Assembly (NCBI RefSeq): GCF_000299395.1 | Contig: NC_018656.1 | Coordinates: 1,612,001-1,676,000, forward strand | Direction: 5' to 3' | Length of the DNA: 64,000 bases | Source of the DNA: Candidatus Nitrosopumilus sediminis | GTDB taxonomy: Archaea > Thermoproteota > Nitrososphaeria > Nitrososphaerales > Nitrosopumilaceae | Part shown: in pieces, positions 35,683 through 44,240 of the stretch | How positions within the stretch are numbered: the first letter of the stretch is position 1 | Layout: every line of letters starts with the position of its first letter | Translations under genes and position numbers: made by a program | Notes under the pieces: generated by a model | Told to the model about the DNA's origin: nothing | The model's input: the letters and a program-made list of their open reading frames with translations, nothing else | Database searches by the model: none

Positions 35683-36090
35683 TTATCTCACTGATATTGA
35701 ATTTTTAAATTCTTGGAACCAATTGATTTTTCTGAATTTATGGCCCTTTCTCCTATCTGTAGTAATCTGACATCTTGAGTTATCTCAGGATTTTACCATC
35801 AAATTCATTATAGCAAATACAAACACACTTTCCTTATCTATTTCCGGATTTTTTTCAGAAAATACAACTTTGAAACTTGGATTCTCAAGGATATAGTCGT
35901 CTGATGAAATCTCTCATCTTAGATATTTTTCCATCAAAGATAACAATTCCTGAATAATATGCCTTGTAATTGACCTATTTTCAAGACATTTGATCATCAA
36001 ACGATAACTTTCTGTCCTCATTTGATAATTGATCAGATAAGCATCAATAAGATTATCTTTGCTCCAATAATTTGAATTTGGATTTTATCA
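35683..36090 (-). pseudogene. decayed ORF with two in-frame TGA codons
   Basis: One minus-strand frame between 36084 and 35683 reads like protein, interrupted by TGA at 35914-35916 and 35785-35787. The pieces include NPNSNYWSKDNLIDAYLI, RLMIKCLENRSITRHIIQEL, then ILENPSFKVVFSEKNPEI and ESVFVFAIMNLMVKS. Removing one A from the run at 36083-36086 would join an ATG at 36091 to this frame (Met-Ile-Asn-Pro). The region otherwise has no gene. It looks like an eroded gene of unknown family; chance open frames in AT-rich DNA remain possible. Confidence 0.4.
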
Positions 36091-36157
36091 TGTCAAAGCA
36101 TTGTCTAAATAATAGATTAAAAACGACTAGGAGTTATCCCGTTCCTTATATACCAAA

Positions 36158-36334
36158 TTTCATCAAAATCACTAAAAACTTGGAAAAATAGAACCATTTT
36201 CATCAAAAAACTTCAAATGGTTCTATTTTTCCAAAATTTTCTCTTTTTTTGAATCAATTCTTAGGCATAATTTTTTTCCAAAATTTTCTCTTTTTTTTGA
36301 AAATCATCAAAAATATGATATTTTTTTGATGAAA
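36158..36334. repeat. repeat-rich control region: TTTCATCAAAA motifs and a 20-bp inverted repeat
   Basis: Upstream of the winged-helix operon, TTTCATCAAAA occurs at 36158-36168 and 36198-36208, inverted at 36324-36334, and as a near copy at about 36303-36312. A perfect 20-bp inverted repeat has arms at 36180-36199 and 36215-36234 with a 15-base spacer. A 28-base direct repeat (36226-36253 and 36273-36301, differing by one T) overlaps it. Such density suggests a multi-site operator or the remains of a small mobile repeat. Confidence 0.6.
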
Positions 36335-36338
36335 CTAC

Positions 36339-36362
36339 CGTTCCGCTATGCGTTCCGCTATG
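36339..36362 (+). repeat. tandem 12-bp repeat CGTTCCGCTATG x2
   Basis: Two exact back-to-back copies, 36339-36350 and 36351-36362, 47 bp before the start of the winged-helix gene. Their position just around the expected promoter suggests an operator. The GC content is higher than the surrounding DNA. Confidence 0.6.
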
Positions 36363-36408
36363 AGGTTTCAAAATGTTCCTCATAAACTACATTGTTGTAT
36401 ACTAAAGC

Positions 36409-36696
36409 ATGTCAAAACAACAATACAGGTCCGAAATGGGCATAATGGGTGATATCTTAGACGTAACCGCTGATGGCGGTCGTGGTGGAGTCATTGTATC
36501 TGCAATCTCTCGCAAAGCCAACCTATCTCACTACGCAGTACTAGACAAATGTGAGAAACTGGTAGAAGCAGGCTTAGTCGAATCCGTCAAAAATGACAGG
36601 AATAGGGTCTTTTTGATTACTGAAAAAGGACTCCAGTTTTTCCAGGAATTCAAGAGATTCCAGGGATTAGTAGAAAGCATGAATCTAAGGTATTAA
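36409..36696 (+). CDS. winged-helix transcriptional regulator (HTH_45-like)
   Basis: A 95-residue single-domain protein. The order helix-helix-recognition helix-wing is clear: MGIMGDILDVTADGG, GGVIVSAISRKANLSHYAVLDKCEKLVEAGLVESV, then NRVFLITEKGLQFFQEFKRF. This is the archaeal HTH_45 group. It is the first gene of a run with a membrane-bound winged-helix protein (4 bp later) and a secreted helical protein. The repeats just upstream are likely binding sites, perhaps its own. Confidence 0.8.
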   Translation: MSKQQYRSEMGIMGDILDVTADGGRGGVIVSAISRKANLSHYAVLDKCEKLVEAGLVESVKNDRNRVFLITEKGLQFFQEFKRFQGLVESMNLRY

Positions 36697-36700
36697 GCAC

Positions 36701-37726
36701 ATGAATCCAGAAATCGTACCAATCCATAGGAAAGAGTTTCTTCGAGAAGATGGAATGCTTTTTGTAAGGACTGAGGGCATTGTCGATACAATGGTCAAAA
36801 TACCTCTTTTGGTAGCTAGCATGATTATCGTAGCAGCGGTAATGCCAATTCAGTCTTCATTTAGTTCTCCTAGAACCCTAGATCTGATAATTTATCCAGA
36901 TGGTTCAACACACGTTTCTACAGAAATTGATGTAGATCCACTTGCCATTAATTACGAACTGGATCTATTTGGAAGCACTATTGATAATTTAGTTGCTGTT
37001 GGTGAAAATGACTTTTTACTTGATACTACTGTACTAGATGATTCTGCGTTAATTGAAACTTTTGGCTCTTCTGTTATTTCAGTAGAATATGACATTCATG
37101 ATTTAGTATCCAAACAAGGTAGAGTTTGGACATTTTCCTTAGATGCTCCTTCTGATTTCACATTACTTTTACCAAAAAACTCTGCCATAGTTGGCATGAC
37201 TAATCTTCCAATAAACATGGAAATTATTAATGATAAAAATCAACTAACTCTTTCCAGTGGTAATGTTGAAATCAACTATCTTTTCAGCACTCCTGCAGTA
37301 ATTCCTGATTCTACAGATCCAATTAATCCTGTATCTCAACTGGACAATCTTACATATGCAATAATTGGTGGAATAATAGCTGCTGCAGTTATAGGTACTG
37401 TGGTAATCACTCGTTCTAAACAAAAAATTGTAAAACCAATACAAGAACAACAATCAACTCAACTAACACAACCTGAAATAATTGACACTGAATCTATTTT
37501 CAAATTAAAACCAGACATTCGTGAAGATGATAAGGAGATAGTGAAGTTTATCTCTAATAACGGAGGAGAAGCACTTGAAAGTGAATTGCGTAAAAAATTC
37601 TTACAACCAAGAACCACTATGTGGCGTGCAGTAAAAAGATTAGAACGTAATGGAATTGTTGAAATTGAAAAGAAAGATTTGCAAAACTTGGTAAAACTAC
37701 GAAAGAACGTGGAGGAAGAGGGATGA
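36701..37726 (+). CDS. transmembrane winged-helix protein with extracellular domain
   Basis: Up to 341 residues. A more likely start is ATG 36794, giving a clean signal/TM segment (MVKIPLLVASMIIVAAVMP); from ATG 36701 there would be 31 extra polar residues. An extracytoplasmic beta domain (about 60-205) is followed by a TM helix (about 220-240, AIIGGIIAAAVIGTVVITR). A cytoplasmic winged helix then runs over about 275-338 (DKEIVKFISNNGGEALESELRKKFL, TTMWRAVKRLERNGIVEIEK). The layout is that of a one-component signal sensor. It overlaps the next gene by 4 bp (ATGA). Confidence 0.75.
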   Translation: MNPEIVPIHRKEFLREDGMLFVRTEGIVDTMVKIPLLVASMIIVAAVMPIQSSFSSPRTLDLIIYPDGSTHVSTEIDVDPLAINYELDLFGSTIDNLVAVGENDFLLDTTVLDDSALIETFGSSVISVEYDIHDLVSKQGRVWTFSLDAPSDFTLLLPKNSAIVGMTNLPINMEIINDKNQLTLSSGNVEINYLFSTPAVIPDSTDPINPVSQLDNLTYAIIGGIIAAAVIGTVVITRSKQKIVKPIQEQQSTQLTQPEIIDTESIFKLKPDIREDDKEIVKFISNNGGEALESELRKKFLQPRTTMWRAVKRLERNGIVEIEKKDLQNLVKLRKNVEEEG

Positions 37727-38529
37727 AAACACTAGCATTATTTACGATATTTGTGTTAGTTTTTGGAACACTATCTACATCATTGGTTAGTGATGCATAT
37801 GCACAAAATGATCCTAACATTCTATTACGAATTGCTGAACAAGCAGACAAACAAATCAAAAATCAACTAGATAGATCTTATGGTGATTCAGTTCCTTCTA
37901 ATATTGAAGATCTATATGAAAAAGCACATACAGCAGTAGAATCTCTAGAAAATTCTTTACCTGATGATGTGGAACAAGCAAGAGAAGATTTCCTTACAGC
38001 AATGAAATTGTTCCAACAAATCTCTAGAATGGTTTCTACATATACTACTGAAACAAAAGTAAGCACCTCTGATGTATCTGATAGAGATCTTAAAAGTGAG
38101 TTGAATAGATTGCACAAATATTTCCAAAGCCTAAAATCAGTATCTGAAAAACAGAAAACAGGAATTGAATTATCTGAAATTCAAAGGTTATTCATTTTAG
38201 CTAATGAACAGATAATTGCTGATGATACTCAAGGTGCAATTCAAACAATTAATGAAATAAAATCATTAATTATCTCAATTAAAGAGCATATTCGTGATTA
38301 TTCATCTAATTCTGCATCAGATAGAGTCAAGGAATTTATTTTAAAACAATTAGAGAGAATCCAAAAAGTACTTGATAGAGCAGATTCTGAGACTGCAGAT
38401 CTTGAAAAAGCCAATTCTTTGATTGAAGAAATTGAAATTTTGATATCAGAAGACAAAATATCTGATGCAAAGAAAAAATTTGGCGAATTAAACAAAATCG
38501 TAAAAATAATTAAAAAATCAATTCGTTAG
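37723..38529 (+). CDS. secreted helical (coiled-coil) protein
   Basis: A 268-residue exported protein, signal peptide 1-28 (cut after DAYA). The rest is almost all helix with heptad character (NILLRIAEQADKQIKNQL, EDLYEKAHTAVESLENSL, LEKANSLIEEIEILISEDKI) and very few aromatic residues. It is translationally coupled (ATGA) to the membrane winged-helix sensor, so it may be the sensor's ligand-binding partner or its target. The family is not recognised. Confidence 0.65.
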   Translation: MKTLALFTIFVLVFGTLSTSLVSDAYAQNDPNILLRIAEQADKQIKNQLDRSYGDSVPSNIEDLYEKAHTAVESLENSLPDDVEQAREDFLTAMKLFQQISRMVSTYTTETKVSTSDVSDRDLKSELNRLHKYFQSLKSVSEKQKTGIELSEIQRLFILANEQIIADDTQGAIQTINEIKSLIISIKEHIRDYSSNSASDRVKEFILKQLERIQKVLDRADSETADLEKANSLIEEIEILISEDKISDAKKKFGELNKIVKIIKKSIR

Positions 38530-38569
38530 ATAACATAAGCTTCATATACATTTTCTAAACAATTTGAGC

Positions 38570-38764
38570 ATGGCATCTAAAGCAATCACTGTTGGTGTAG
38601 GAATTCCAATGATTATTGTAGGTGCTTTGATGGCTTGGCTATGGGCTCCATTGGAAGGAGATCTTCAAAATCAAATAGAACTAGTTGGAAGCACAATTGG
38701 ATTACTAGGAGTAATATTCTTTATTTGTGGATTATTTTATACAAAAGAACCAGTAATGCATTAG
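38570..38764 (+). CDS. small two-TM membrane protein
   Basis: 64 residues from ATG 38570 (a TTG two codons upstream is possible). Two hydrophobic helices: VGVGIPMIIVGALMAWLWAP and VGSTIGLLGVIFFICGLFY, separated by an acidic loop. It lies 40 bp after the secreted helical protein, in the same direction. No family is recognised. Confidence 0.5.
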   Translation: MASKAITVGVGIPMIIVGALMAWLWAPLEGDLQNQIELVGSTIGLLGVIFFICGLFYTKEPVMH

Positions 38765-38805
38765 AAACTCATTGAATAAATAATGAAAAAAAATACAATT
38801 ATTAC

Positions 38806-39519
38806 TTGAAAGTCAGATTATTTGAGATATTTACATCAGTTGAAGGTGAAGGAATTCTTTATGGAACAAAGACTCTTTTTGTTAGATTAGCAGGATGCCC
38901 TTTTACCTGTTTTTATTGTGATACAAAAGAATCACTGCCACTTGATTCTGGAACAGAATATTCAATTGAAGATGCAAACAAGCTAATTGATTCTAATTTA
39001 AAAAATCAAACCTATAAGGTTAATTTTACTGGTGGTGATCCACTAATTCAACATGAAGCAGTAGCATTACTTGCAAAACATATCCAAGACAAAAAAATTC
39101 CCACATATCTTGAATCATCATGTTTTGATGTTGATAGATTTGATCATGTTTTACCGTTTATTGATATTGTTAAAATTGAATTTAAAACAAAAGATTCTGG
39201 CTTTGTTGATTTGAAGCACTATGAAAAATTAATTGGCCATACAATGAAATGTCTCCAATCCTCTGTAAAATCAAAGAAAACAACATACATCAAAGTTGTA
39301 GTTAGTTCAAAAACTCAGCCCGATGAATTTAAAAAATTAGTAAAGGAAATTTTTGATATTGTATCTAAAGATGACATTAATGGATTCATCATCCAACCCA
39401 CTTATGGTATTTCAGAACCATCACTAGATCTTTTATTGGAATTATATGATCTAGTGTATCCTTATTACATTGATGTTAAGGTAGTCCCTCAACTACACAA
39501 ATTCATTGGCGCCCCGTAA
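38806..39519 (+). CDS. queE: 7-carboxy-7-deazaguanine synthase QueE
   Basis: A 237-residue radical-SAM enzyme of preQ0 synthesis. Start TTG 38806 (KVRLFEIFTSVEGEGILYGTKTLFVRLAGC). The cluster motif is C-x3-C-x2-C (CPFTCFYCDT), followed by VNFTGGDPLIQ and the YLESSC and IQPTYG segments typical of QueE. It contracts carboxy-tetrahydropterin to CDG. FolE lies 65 bp downstream and QueC 1 kb further on. The product feeds archaeosine in tRNA. Confidence 0.93.
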   Translation: MKVRLFEIFTSVEGEGILYGTKTLFVRLAGCPFTCFYCDTKESLPLDSGTEYSIEDANKLIDSNLKNQTYKVNFTGGDPLIQHEAVALLAKHIQDKKIPTYLESSCFDVDRFDHVLPFIDIVKIEFKTKDSGFVDLKHYEKLIGHTMKCLQSSVKSKKTTYIKVVVSSKTQPDEFKKLVKEIFDIVSKDDINGFIIQPTYGISEPSLDLLLELYDLVYPYYIDVKVVPQLHKFIGAP

Positions 39520-39583
39520 AATTGGCACCTGCCTAAAAATCCGATTAGGTTCAAATACTAGAAAAATCTTGTGAGAATATTAA

Positions 39584-40141
39584 ATGGACCAAGAGCGTGT
39601 AAAAAAACTCGTTAGAGAATTAATCATTGAAGTTGGTGAAGATCCTACACGTGAGGGATTACGGGAGACTCCTGAAAGAATTGCAAATATGTACAAAGAA
39701 ATCTTTAGTGGATATGATTCTGATTCAGAATTATCAGTCCAATTCTCAGAAGACTCTGATGTAGTAATTGCTCGTGACATTCAATTTTATTCAATGTGTG
39801 AACACCATATGTTGCCTTTTTACGGCAAAATTCACATTGCATACTCTCCAAATGGCAGAGTTTTTGGAATATCAAAACTTGTTAGACTAGTTGAAAAATA
39901 TTCAAAAAGACTCCAAATACAAGAACGATTGACAAAAAATATTGCTGATGAGCTACACTCTCAGGGAGTAAAAGGAGTAGTTGTTTTAGCTGATGCAGAG
40001 CACCTTTGTATGAAAATGCGTGGCGTCAAAAATGATGCTACACTTTCCTCATCTGCATTCAGAGGCATTTATGAAAATAAAGAAGAAAAGGCAGGCATTA
40101 TGTCTCTAATCAGACAACGTTCCTCTGATTTGCCCTTTTAG
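39584..40141 (+). CDS. folE: GTP cyclohydrolase I (FolE)
   Basis: A 185-residue zinc enzyme converting GTP to dihydroneopterin triphosphate. Zn ligands are in FYSMCEHHMLPFYG and AEHLCMKMRGV. GISKLVRLVEKYSKRLQIQERL and the QGVKGVVV segment are conserved. The length matches the short type IA family. Beside QueE and QueC it is most likely the first step of preQ0 synthesis, though it may also serve pterin cofactors. Confidence 0.94.
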   Translation: MDQERVKKLVRELIIEVGEDPTREGLRETPERIANMYKEIFSGYDSDSELSVQFSEDSDVVIARDIQFYSMCEHHMLPFYGKIHIAYSPNGRVFGISKLVRLVEKYSKRLQIQERLTKNIADELHSQGVKGVVVLADAEHLCMKMRGVKNDATLSSSAFRGIYENKEEKAGIMSLIRQRSSDLPF

Positions 40142-40184
40142 ACAATACTGAAAAATTAAATAATCAATATTTTTGATCACAAAC

Positions 40185-40436
40185 ATGGGAGCAAATCCGT
40201 ATATTCACATTCCAAAGGAGTCTTGGCCCAACTGGACATGGTATGCAATTGAGTGCATAATTGTAATTGCAATTTCTATGTTGACATCAAGTAAAATCAC
40301 TGATTCAATTGAAGGACTCACTCCAGAAGTTCAAAACTATGTGTTTATGGGAATTGTTGGTTTATTCTTTTTGGTTTGGTATATTGGAATTAGAGGATTG
40401 ATTCTAAAAAAGAAAATTCTCAGAAATAGTTACTAA
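40185..40436 (+). CDS. small two-TM membrane protein
   Basis: 83 residues from ATG 40185 (TTG 40173 would add four). Two hydrophobic segments: NWTWYAIECIIVIAISML and YVFMGIVGLFFLVWYIGIRGL, with an acidic loop. It ends 2 bp from the convergent queC stop. No family is recognised. Confidence 0.5.
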   Translation: MGANPYIHIPKESWPNWTWYAIECIIVIAISMLTSSKITDSIEGLTPEVQNYVFMGIVGLFFLVWYIGIRGLILKKKILRNSY

Positions 40437-40438
40437 AA

Positions 40439-41113
40439 TCATTTGAGATATTTTGTTTTGTCTGTAATACCTGCTTTTGTAAATGCATTTTTTCTATTGT
40501 TACAAGATTCACAAACCCCGCAATGATATTTTTTGCTAGAATAACAACTCCATGTTTTGAATATGGAATTACCCAAAACTTTCATTCCTGATTTTAACAA
40601 GTCACTTTTTGACAATCCCTGACGATAAGGCGACCAAATCTCAATCTTCTTTCTAAGTTTTGATTCAATTCCATCTATCTCACCCTGATTAAATGCAACT
40701 TCTAGTTTTTTTGCAAAGTTTGGTCTACAGTCAGGATAGTGTTTGTCTCCAGTATGAGCACCATAAGCTACTAGAGAAGCATTAAGAGTAAAAGCCCATG
40801 CTGAGGAAATTGATAGGAAAACTGCATTCCTGATTGGAACTACAATAGAGTATTCAAACTTGCTGGGAATTTTTCTTTTAGAACTTGTTAAAACGTTGGA
40901 ATTTCCATACAAATCTTTCATAAAACCAATATCAATAATTTTATGCTGTTTTAGCCCTAGTTTTTTTGCAAAAGATTTGGCAGCTACAATCTCACTATTT
41001 GCTTTTTGTCCGTATGAAAATGTAATTCCATATAACTCATATTTTGATTTCAAATATGAAACTGCACATACAGAATCAACACCACCACTGAAAACAATAA
41101 CTGCTTTTTTCAT
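40439..41113 (-). CDS. queC: 7-cyano-7-deazaguanine synthase QueC
   Basis: A 224-residue PP-loop ATPase forming preQ0 from CDG and ammonia. KAVIVFSGGVDSVCAVSYL (PP-loop) is at the N-terminus, and FSYGQKANSE, VPIRNAVFLSIS and GAHTGDKHYPDCRP follow. The C-terminal zinc site is CYSSKKYHCGVCESC. With QueE and FolE it covers three of the four usual preQ0 steps; QueD is not in this window. It lies 11 bp downstream of thrB on the same strand. Confidence 0.94.
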   Translation of the reverse strand: MKKAVIVFSGGVDSVCAVSYLKSKYELYGITFSYGQKANSEIVAAKSFAKKLGLKQHKIIDIGFMKDLYGNSNVLTSSKRKIPSKFEYSIVVPIRNAVFLSISSAWAFTLNASLVAYGAHTGDKHYPDCRPNFAKKLEVAFNQGEIDGIESKLRKKIEIWSPYRQGLSKSDLLKSGMKVLGNSIFKTWSCYSSKKYHCGVCESCNNRKNAFTKAGITDKTKYLK

Positions 41114-41124
41114 AATTCATTCAA

Positions 41125-42048
41125 CTATTTTCTCTTGTCTGCTGCACCTTTGCTAGGTTTACAAATTATAGTTTGACATTTTGTATTTGCAGATGCAAAT
41201 CCTTTGGACATGGCTAAACTGATCTTTTTCAAATCAGCTGAACTTTTTGAAAATGCAATCACTGAAGGTCCTGCTCCGCTTATCGTTACGCCTAATGCGC
41301 CTGCTTTAATGGCATTTTCTTTAACTTTGGTAAATCCTGGAATCATATGCTTTCTTGCAGGTTCAACTATCACGTCTTTTATTGAATTTCCAATCATTTC
41401 AGGATCTTTTTTCATAAATCCTGCTACGATTGCAGAAGCATTTGATAAATTCAAAATACTATCTGTTAGTTTGATCTTTTTTGGAATGACTCCTCTTGAA
41501 ACCTTAGTTTTCTTTTTTGGAACATTAATTGTTGGAACTGCAACACACATTCTAAGATTAGCTGGAGGCTCAATTCTAATTATGTCTAAAGGATTTGTTT
41601 TTACAATTACAAATCCTCCTAATACAGAAGCTGCTACATTATCATAATGAACTGTTCCAGCACTAGCTTTTTCTCCAGATCCTGCAAACTCTACCAAACT
41701 ATTGCCATTAAGCTTTAGACTAAATAATTTGTCAAATGCCACTGCAGTTGCAGCAGCTGATGCAGCACTACTTCCCATGCCAAAGCCTGCAGGAATCCCT
41801 TTTTTGATTTTGATTTCAACACCTTCTCCAATTTTGAATTTCTTCTTCATGTTTTTTACAACTAGTCCAGCAGTATTTTTTTCAGGATTTGTAGGAATAT
41901 CATCATCTGTGATTATTTTAATTCCGTTTTTTGTTCTAGTTAATGTGACTGTATCATAAAATGCATCTACTGCTAATCCAAACACATCAAAGCCTGGACC
42001 TAGATTTGCAGTAGAAGAAGGCGCCTTTACTGTAACTTTTGATACCAT
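41125..42048 (-). CDS. thrB: homoserine kinase
   Basis: A 307-residue GHMP-family kinase making phosphohomoserine for threonine synthesis. It begins KVTVKAPSSTANLGPGFDVFGLAVDAFYD, the ThrB signature. The ATP-binding loop is GIPAGFGMGSSAASAAATAV. The C-terminal GALGVTISGAGPSVIAFS motif is also typical. Its start is adjacent to the GPN GTPase stop, so the two are cotranscribed with the GTPase first. Confidence 0.93.
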   Translation of the reverse strand: MVSKVTVKAPSSTANLGPGFDVFGLAVDAFYDTVTLTRTKNGIKIITDDDIPTNPEKNTAGLVVKNMKKKFKIGEGVEIKIKKGIPAGFGMGSSAASAAATAVAFDKLFSLKLNGNSLVEFAGSGEKASAGTVHYDNVAASVLGGFVIVKTNPLDIIRIEPPANLRMCVAVPTINVPKKKTKVSRGVIPKKIKLTDSILNLSNASAIVAGFMKKDPEMIGNSIKDVIVEPARKHMIPGFTKVKENAIKAGALGVTISGAGPSVIAFSKSSADLKKISLAMSKGFASANTKCQTIICKPSKGAADKRK

Positions 42049-42807
42049 CTAGTCTTCTACCTCCTCGCCCAAATTAAGAATTCTGCTTAGAGCTCCTTCA
42101 AGATTCACAAAACCATCCCCTGTAATGTTTGATATTGGAATTAATCCCTGTGCAAACCCGCCCAAATTTAACCCACGCAAAATATTTGTAGTTAATGCGT
42201 ATGTGTCACCATCTGTATCTTTAGCAATAGCGTTTTCCAAAGTTTTCAAATTAGTAGACCATTGCAAAATGTCTTTTAATTTATCGCCTATAAGATCTGA
42301 TTTTGTAAGAACGTTAATTGTTGGCAAATTCAAACGTAATCTTATTGATGTAGCAAGTAATGCAATTGAAACAAAATTTACTGGGGTATTGATTAGTACA
42401 CCATCAAAAAGAAATATGCTTGTTTTTTCTTCTGATGTGAGATTTTCAATAATGAAACGTCCACTAGAACGATATGCAAATAATTCAATCTGGCCTGGTG
42501 TGTCCACAATTAGATAATCTGGATTTACTTTGTTTACATCATTTTGAATCTCATCTATTTTTGATGCAATCAAATCGTTTGCCATTACCATAGCACCATT
42601 TGGTCCTAGATCATATTGTTGCATGATTGATACATAATCTACATAATCTCTGACATCCACATCACAAGTATAGGCTAAATTCTCTACACCTGGATCCAAA
42701 TTCAATACAGCTGCAAATGCCCCATTTTTTGTATAATATTCATGAAGCTTTGATGAAAGTAATGATTTTCCTGATCCTGCAGTACCTGAAACAAAAATTG
42801 TTTTCAA
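42049..42807 (-). CDS. GPN-loop GTPase
   Basis: A 252-residue GTPase. Walker A is FVSGTAGSGKSLL, LNLDPGVENL is switch-like, the GPN insert is DLGPNGAMV, Walker B YLIVDTPGQIELFAY and the base-recognition motif LTKSDL. GPN GTPases dimerise; in eukaryotes they help assemble RNA polymerase II, and the archaeal role is probably similar but unproven. It is immediately followed by thrB on the same strand. Confidence 0.92.
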   Translation of the reverse strand: MKTIFVSGTAGSGKSLLSSKLHEYYTKNGAFAAVLNLDPGVENLAYTCDVDVRDYVDYVSIMQQYDLGPNGAMVMANDLIASKIDEIQNDVNKVNPDYLIVDTPGQIELFAYRSSGRFIIENLTSEEKTSIFLFDGVLINTPVNFVSIALLATSIRLRLNLPTINVLTKSDLIGDKLKDILQWSTNLKTLENAIAKDTDGDTYALTTNILRGLNLGGFAQGLIPISNITGDGFVNLEGALSRILNLGEEVED

Positions 42808-42945
42808 TCCGTCTAATTTTGACTATTTGCTCATATTTCAAACTAGCTTGTTTTTGGTATTTTTTTCTGTAAAAATACCAAATTGGTATTCATAAAGATC
42901 AATAATTTCCATTTTGCCTTTATCTAACTAAATTGTATTTTTTTT

Positions 42946-43104
42946 GTGATTCAAAGTACATTACAAAAGGAAGATTATCTCAAAGATTTAGTAGTAAAAT
43001 TACTTAGAGAAAGAAATCTTTCAAACTTTGATATGCTTGATTCTTTATTTGAAGAAATAAAACAGGAACTTCAAAATCAAGATAAAGTCTCAGATATATC
43101 CTAA
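42946..43104 (+). CDS. possible small protein (52 aa)
   Basis: In the 358-bp gap between the GPN GTPase and the flippase-like gene, a GTG-started frame encodes 52 charged, helical residues (LQKEDYLKDLVVKLLRERN, then FDMLDSLFEEIKQELQNQ). The composition looks like real protein rather than AT-rich noise. No motif is recognised. The rest of the gap shows nothing beyond AT-rich sequence and a TTGGTATT/AATACCAA-like inverted pair near 42855-42888. Confidence 0.4.
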   Translation: MIQSTLQKEDYLKDLVVKLLRERNLSNFDMLDSLFEEIKQELQNQDKVSDIS

Positions 43105-43189
43105 TTTTCATGCCTAATTTTAGGCATAGATATTTCCTGACTGGAAATGTACTCAACTTTCATATTTGATTCCCCAAAAAAATTATCAA

Positions 43190-44197
43190 ATGAACTGGAG
43201 ATTAATTGCTATTCCATTAACCTTAATTCCTATTTTCATAATTGCCATTCAATTTGATATCCAAATAGAAGATGTTTTAGCTATTGGATTATTTCCGTTT
43301 CTTGGAGCAATAGCTGCCATGTTGATCAAACTGGGTCTTCAAGGCGTGAAATTTGCATACATTACAAGAAAATATCTTGGAAATTTTGACTCGTTTTTTA
43401 AGCTAGTTGGTGTCAGAGTTGGCAGCGAATTTATCAAATTTACAACTCCGATGTTTGTTGGTGCAGAATTTGTTGTGATATATTATTTGCATAAAAAAGG
43501 AGCAAAGCCTGCAAAGTCTGCATGGATTGCAATTATGGATATTGTAACTGAAGTGTTTGCAGCAGGTTTGTTATCAATAATTGCAGGTATCATCGCATTA
43601 CTAAATGGTGCATATGTAGTTGCAGGAGTTATTTTGGCAACCAGTATTATTATTACATCTCTGTGGATGGTTATGTTCTTTCTATCATCCAAACACACAT
43701 TCCAAGTTCCCAAAGTGTTAGAAAATCTTGCAAAGAAATTTGGAAAAGAAAAAGGGGCCAAAGCCATTGATAAAACCAACACCTGGATGGAAGAAGTATG
43801 TACAATGAGTCGAGAGAATCTAAAAACTTCTGAATCTAAAAAAATCTTTACAGTTTCATTCTTGTTCTCCCTTGCATCTTGGTCCTTTTATGGAATTTCA
43901 TTTATGATTATTGCAGTGGGAACTGACTTTGCAATTAATGCATTTGATTCTATAATGGCTGTAATGGGTGCAAATGCAATTGGAAATCTGCCAATCACAA
44001 TAGGAGGGTCAGGTTTGGCAGAATTTGGAATTGTTGCGTATCTGAATAATTTGGATCCATTTGCATTTGAAATTACTGAGGGAATTGTAGGCTGGGATGC
44101 AGTAATTGGATGGAGAATTGCCACATACTATGTACCAATTGTCATTACATGGCTACTTTTGGTAAAACTAGCACTAAGTAGAATATCCAAATCTTAG
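43190..44197 (+). CDS. flippase-like integral membrane protein (UPF0104/LPG-synthase TM type)
   Basis: About 335 residues from ATG 43190 (TTG 43166 would add eight) with eight or so TM helices. LGAIAAMLIKLGLQGVKFAY, the VRVGSEFIKFTTPMFVGAEFVVIYYLHKKG region and NAIGNLPITIGGSGLAEFGIVAYL match the family of lysylphosphatidylglycerol synthase membrane domains and archaeal flippase-like proteins (AglD-associated). It may move lipid-linked sugars. The substrate is unknown. Confidence 0.75.
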   Translation: MNWRLIAIPLTLIPIFIIAIQFDIQIEDVLAIGLFPFLGAIAAMLIKLGLQGVKFAYITRKYLGNFDSFFKLVGVRVGSEFIKFTTPMFVGAEFVVIYYLHKKGAKPAKSAWIAIMDIVTEVFAAGLLSIIAGIIALLNGAYVVAGVILATSIIITSLWMVMFFLSSKHTFQVPKVLENLAKKFGKEKGAKAIDKTNTWMEEVCTMSRENLKTSESKKIFTVSFLFSLASWSFYGISFMIIAVGTDFAINAFDSIMAVMGANAIGNLPITIGGSGLAEFGIVAYLNNLDPFAFEITEGIVGWDAVIGWRIATYYVPIVITWLLLVKLALSRISKS

Positions 44198-44240
44198 GCT
44201 ATATAGAAACCACTTTATCTTTAGATGTTTTTTTTGATTT

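Noticed and set aside
35645-35770. 41-codon plus-strand frame in the gap after the coiled-coil protein
   Set aside because: Short, no ribosome binding site or promoter, and it overlaps the more protein-like eroded frame on the other strand.
35785-35916. In-frame TGA codons as selenocysteine
   Set aside because: No SECIS-like structure was seen, the flanking residues do not resemble a redox motif, and selenocysteine is not known in this lineage; gene decay is simpler.
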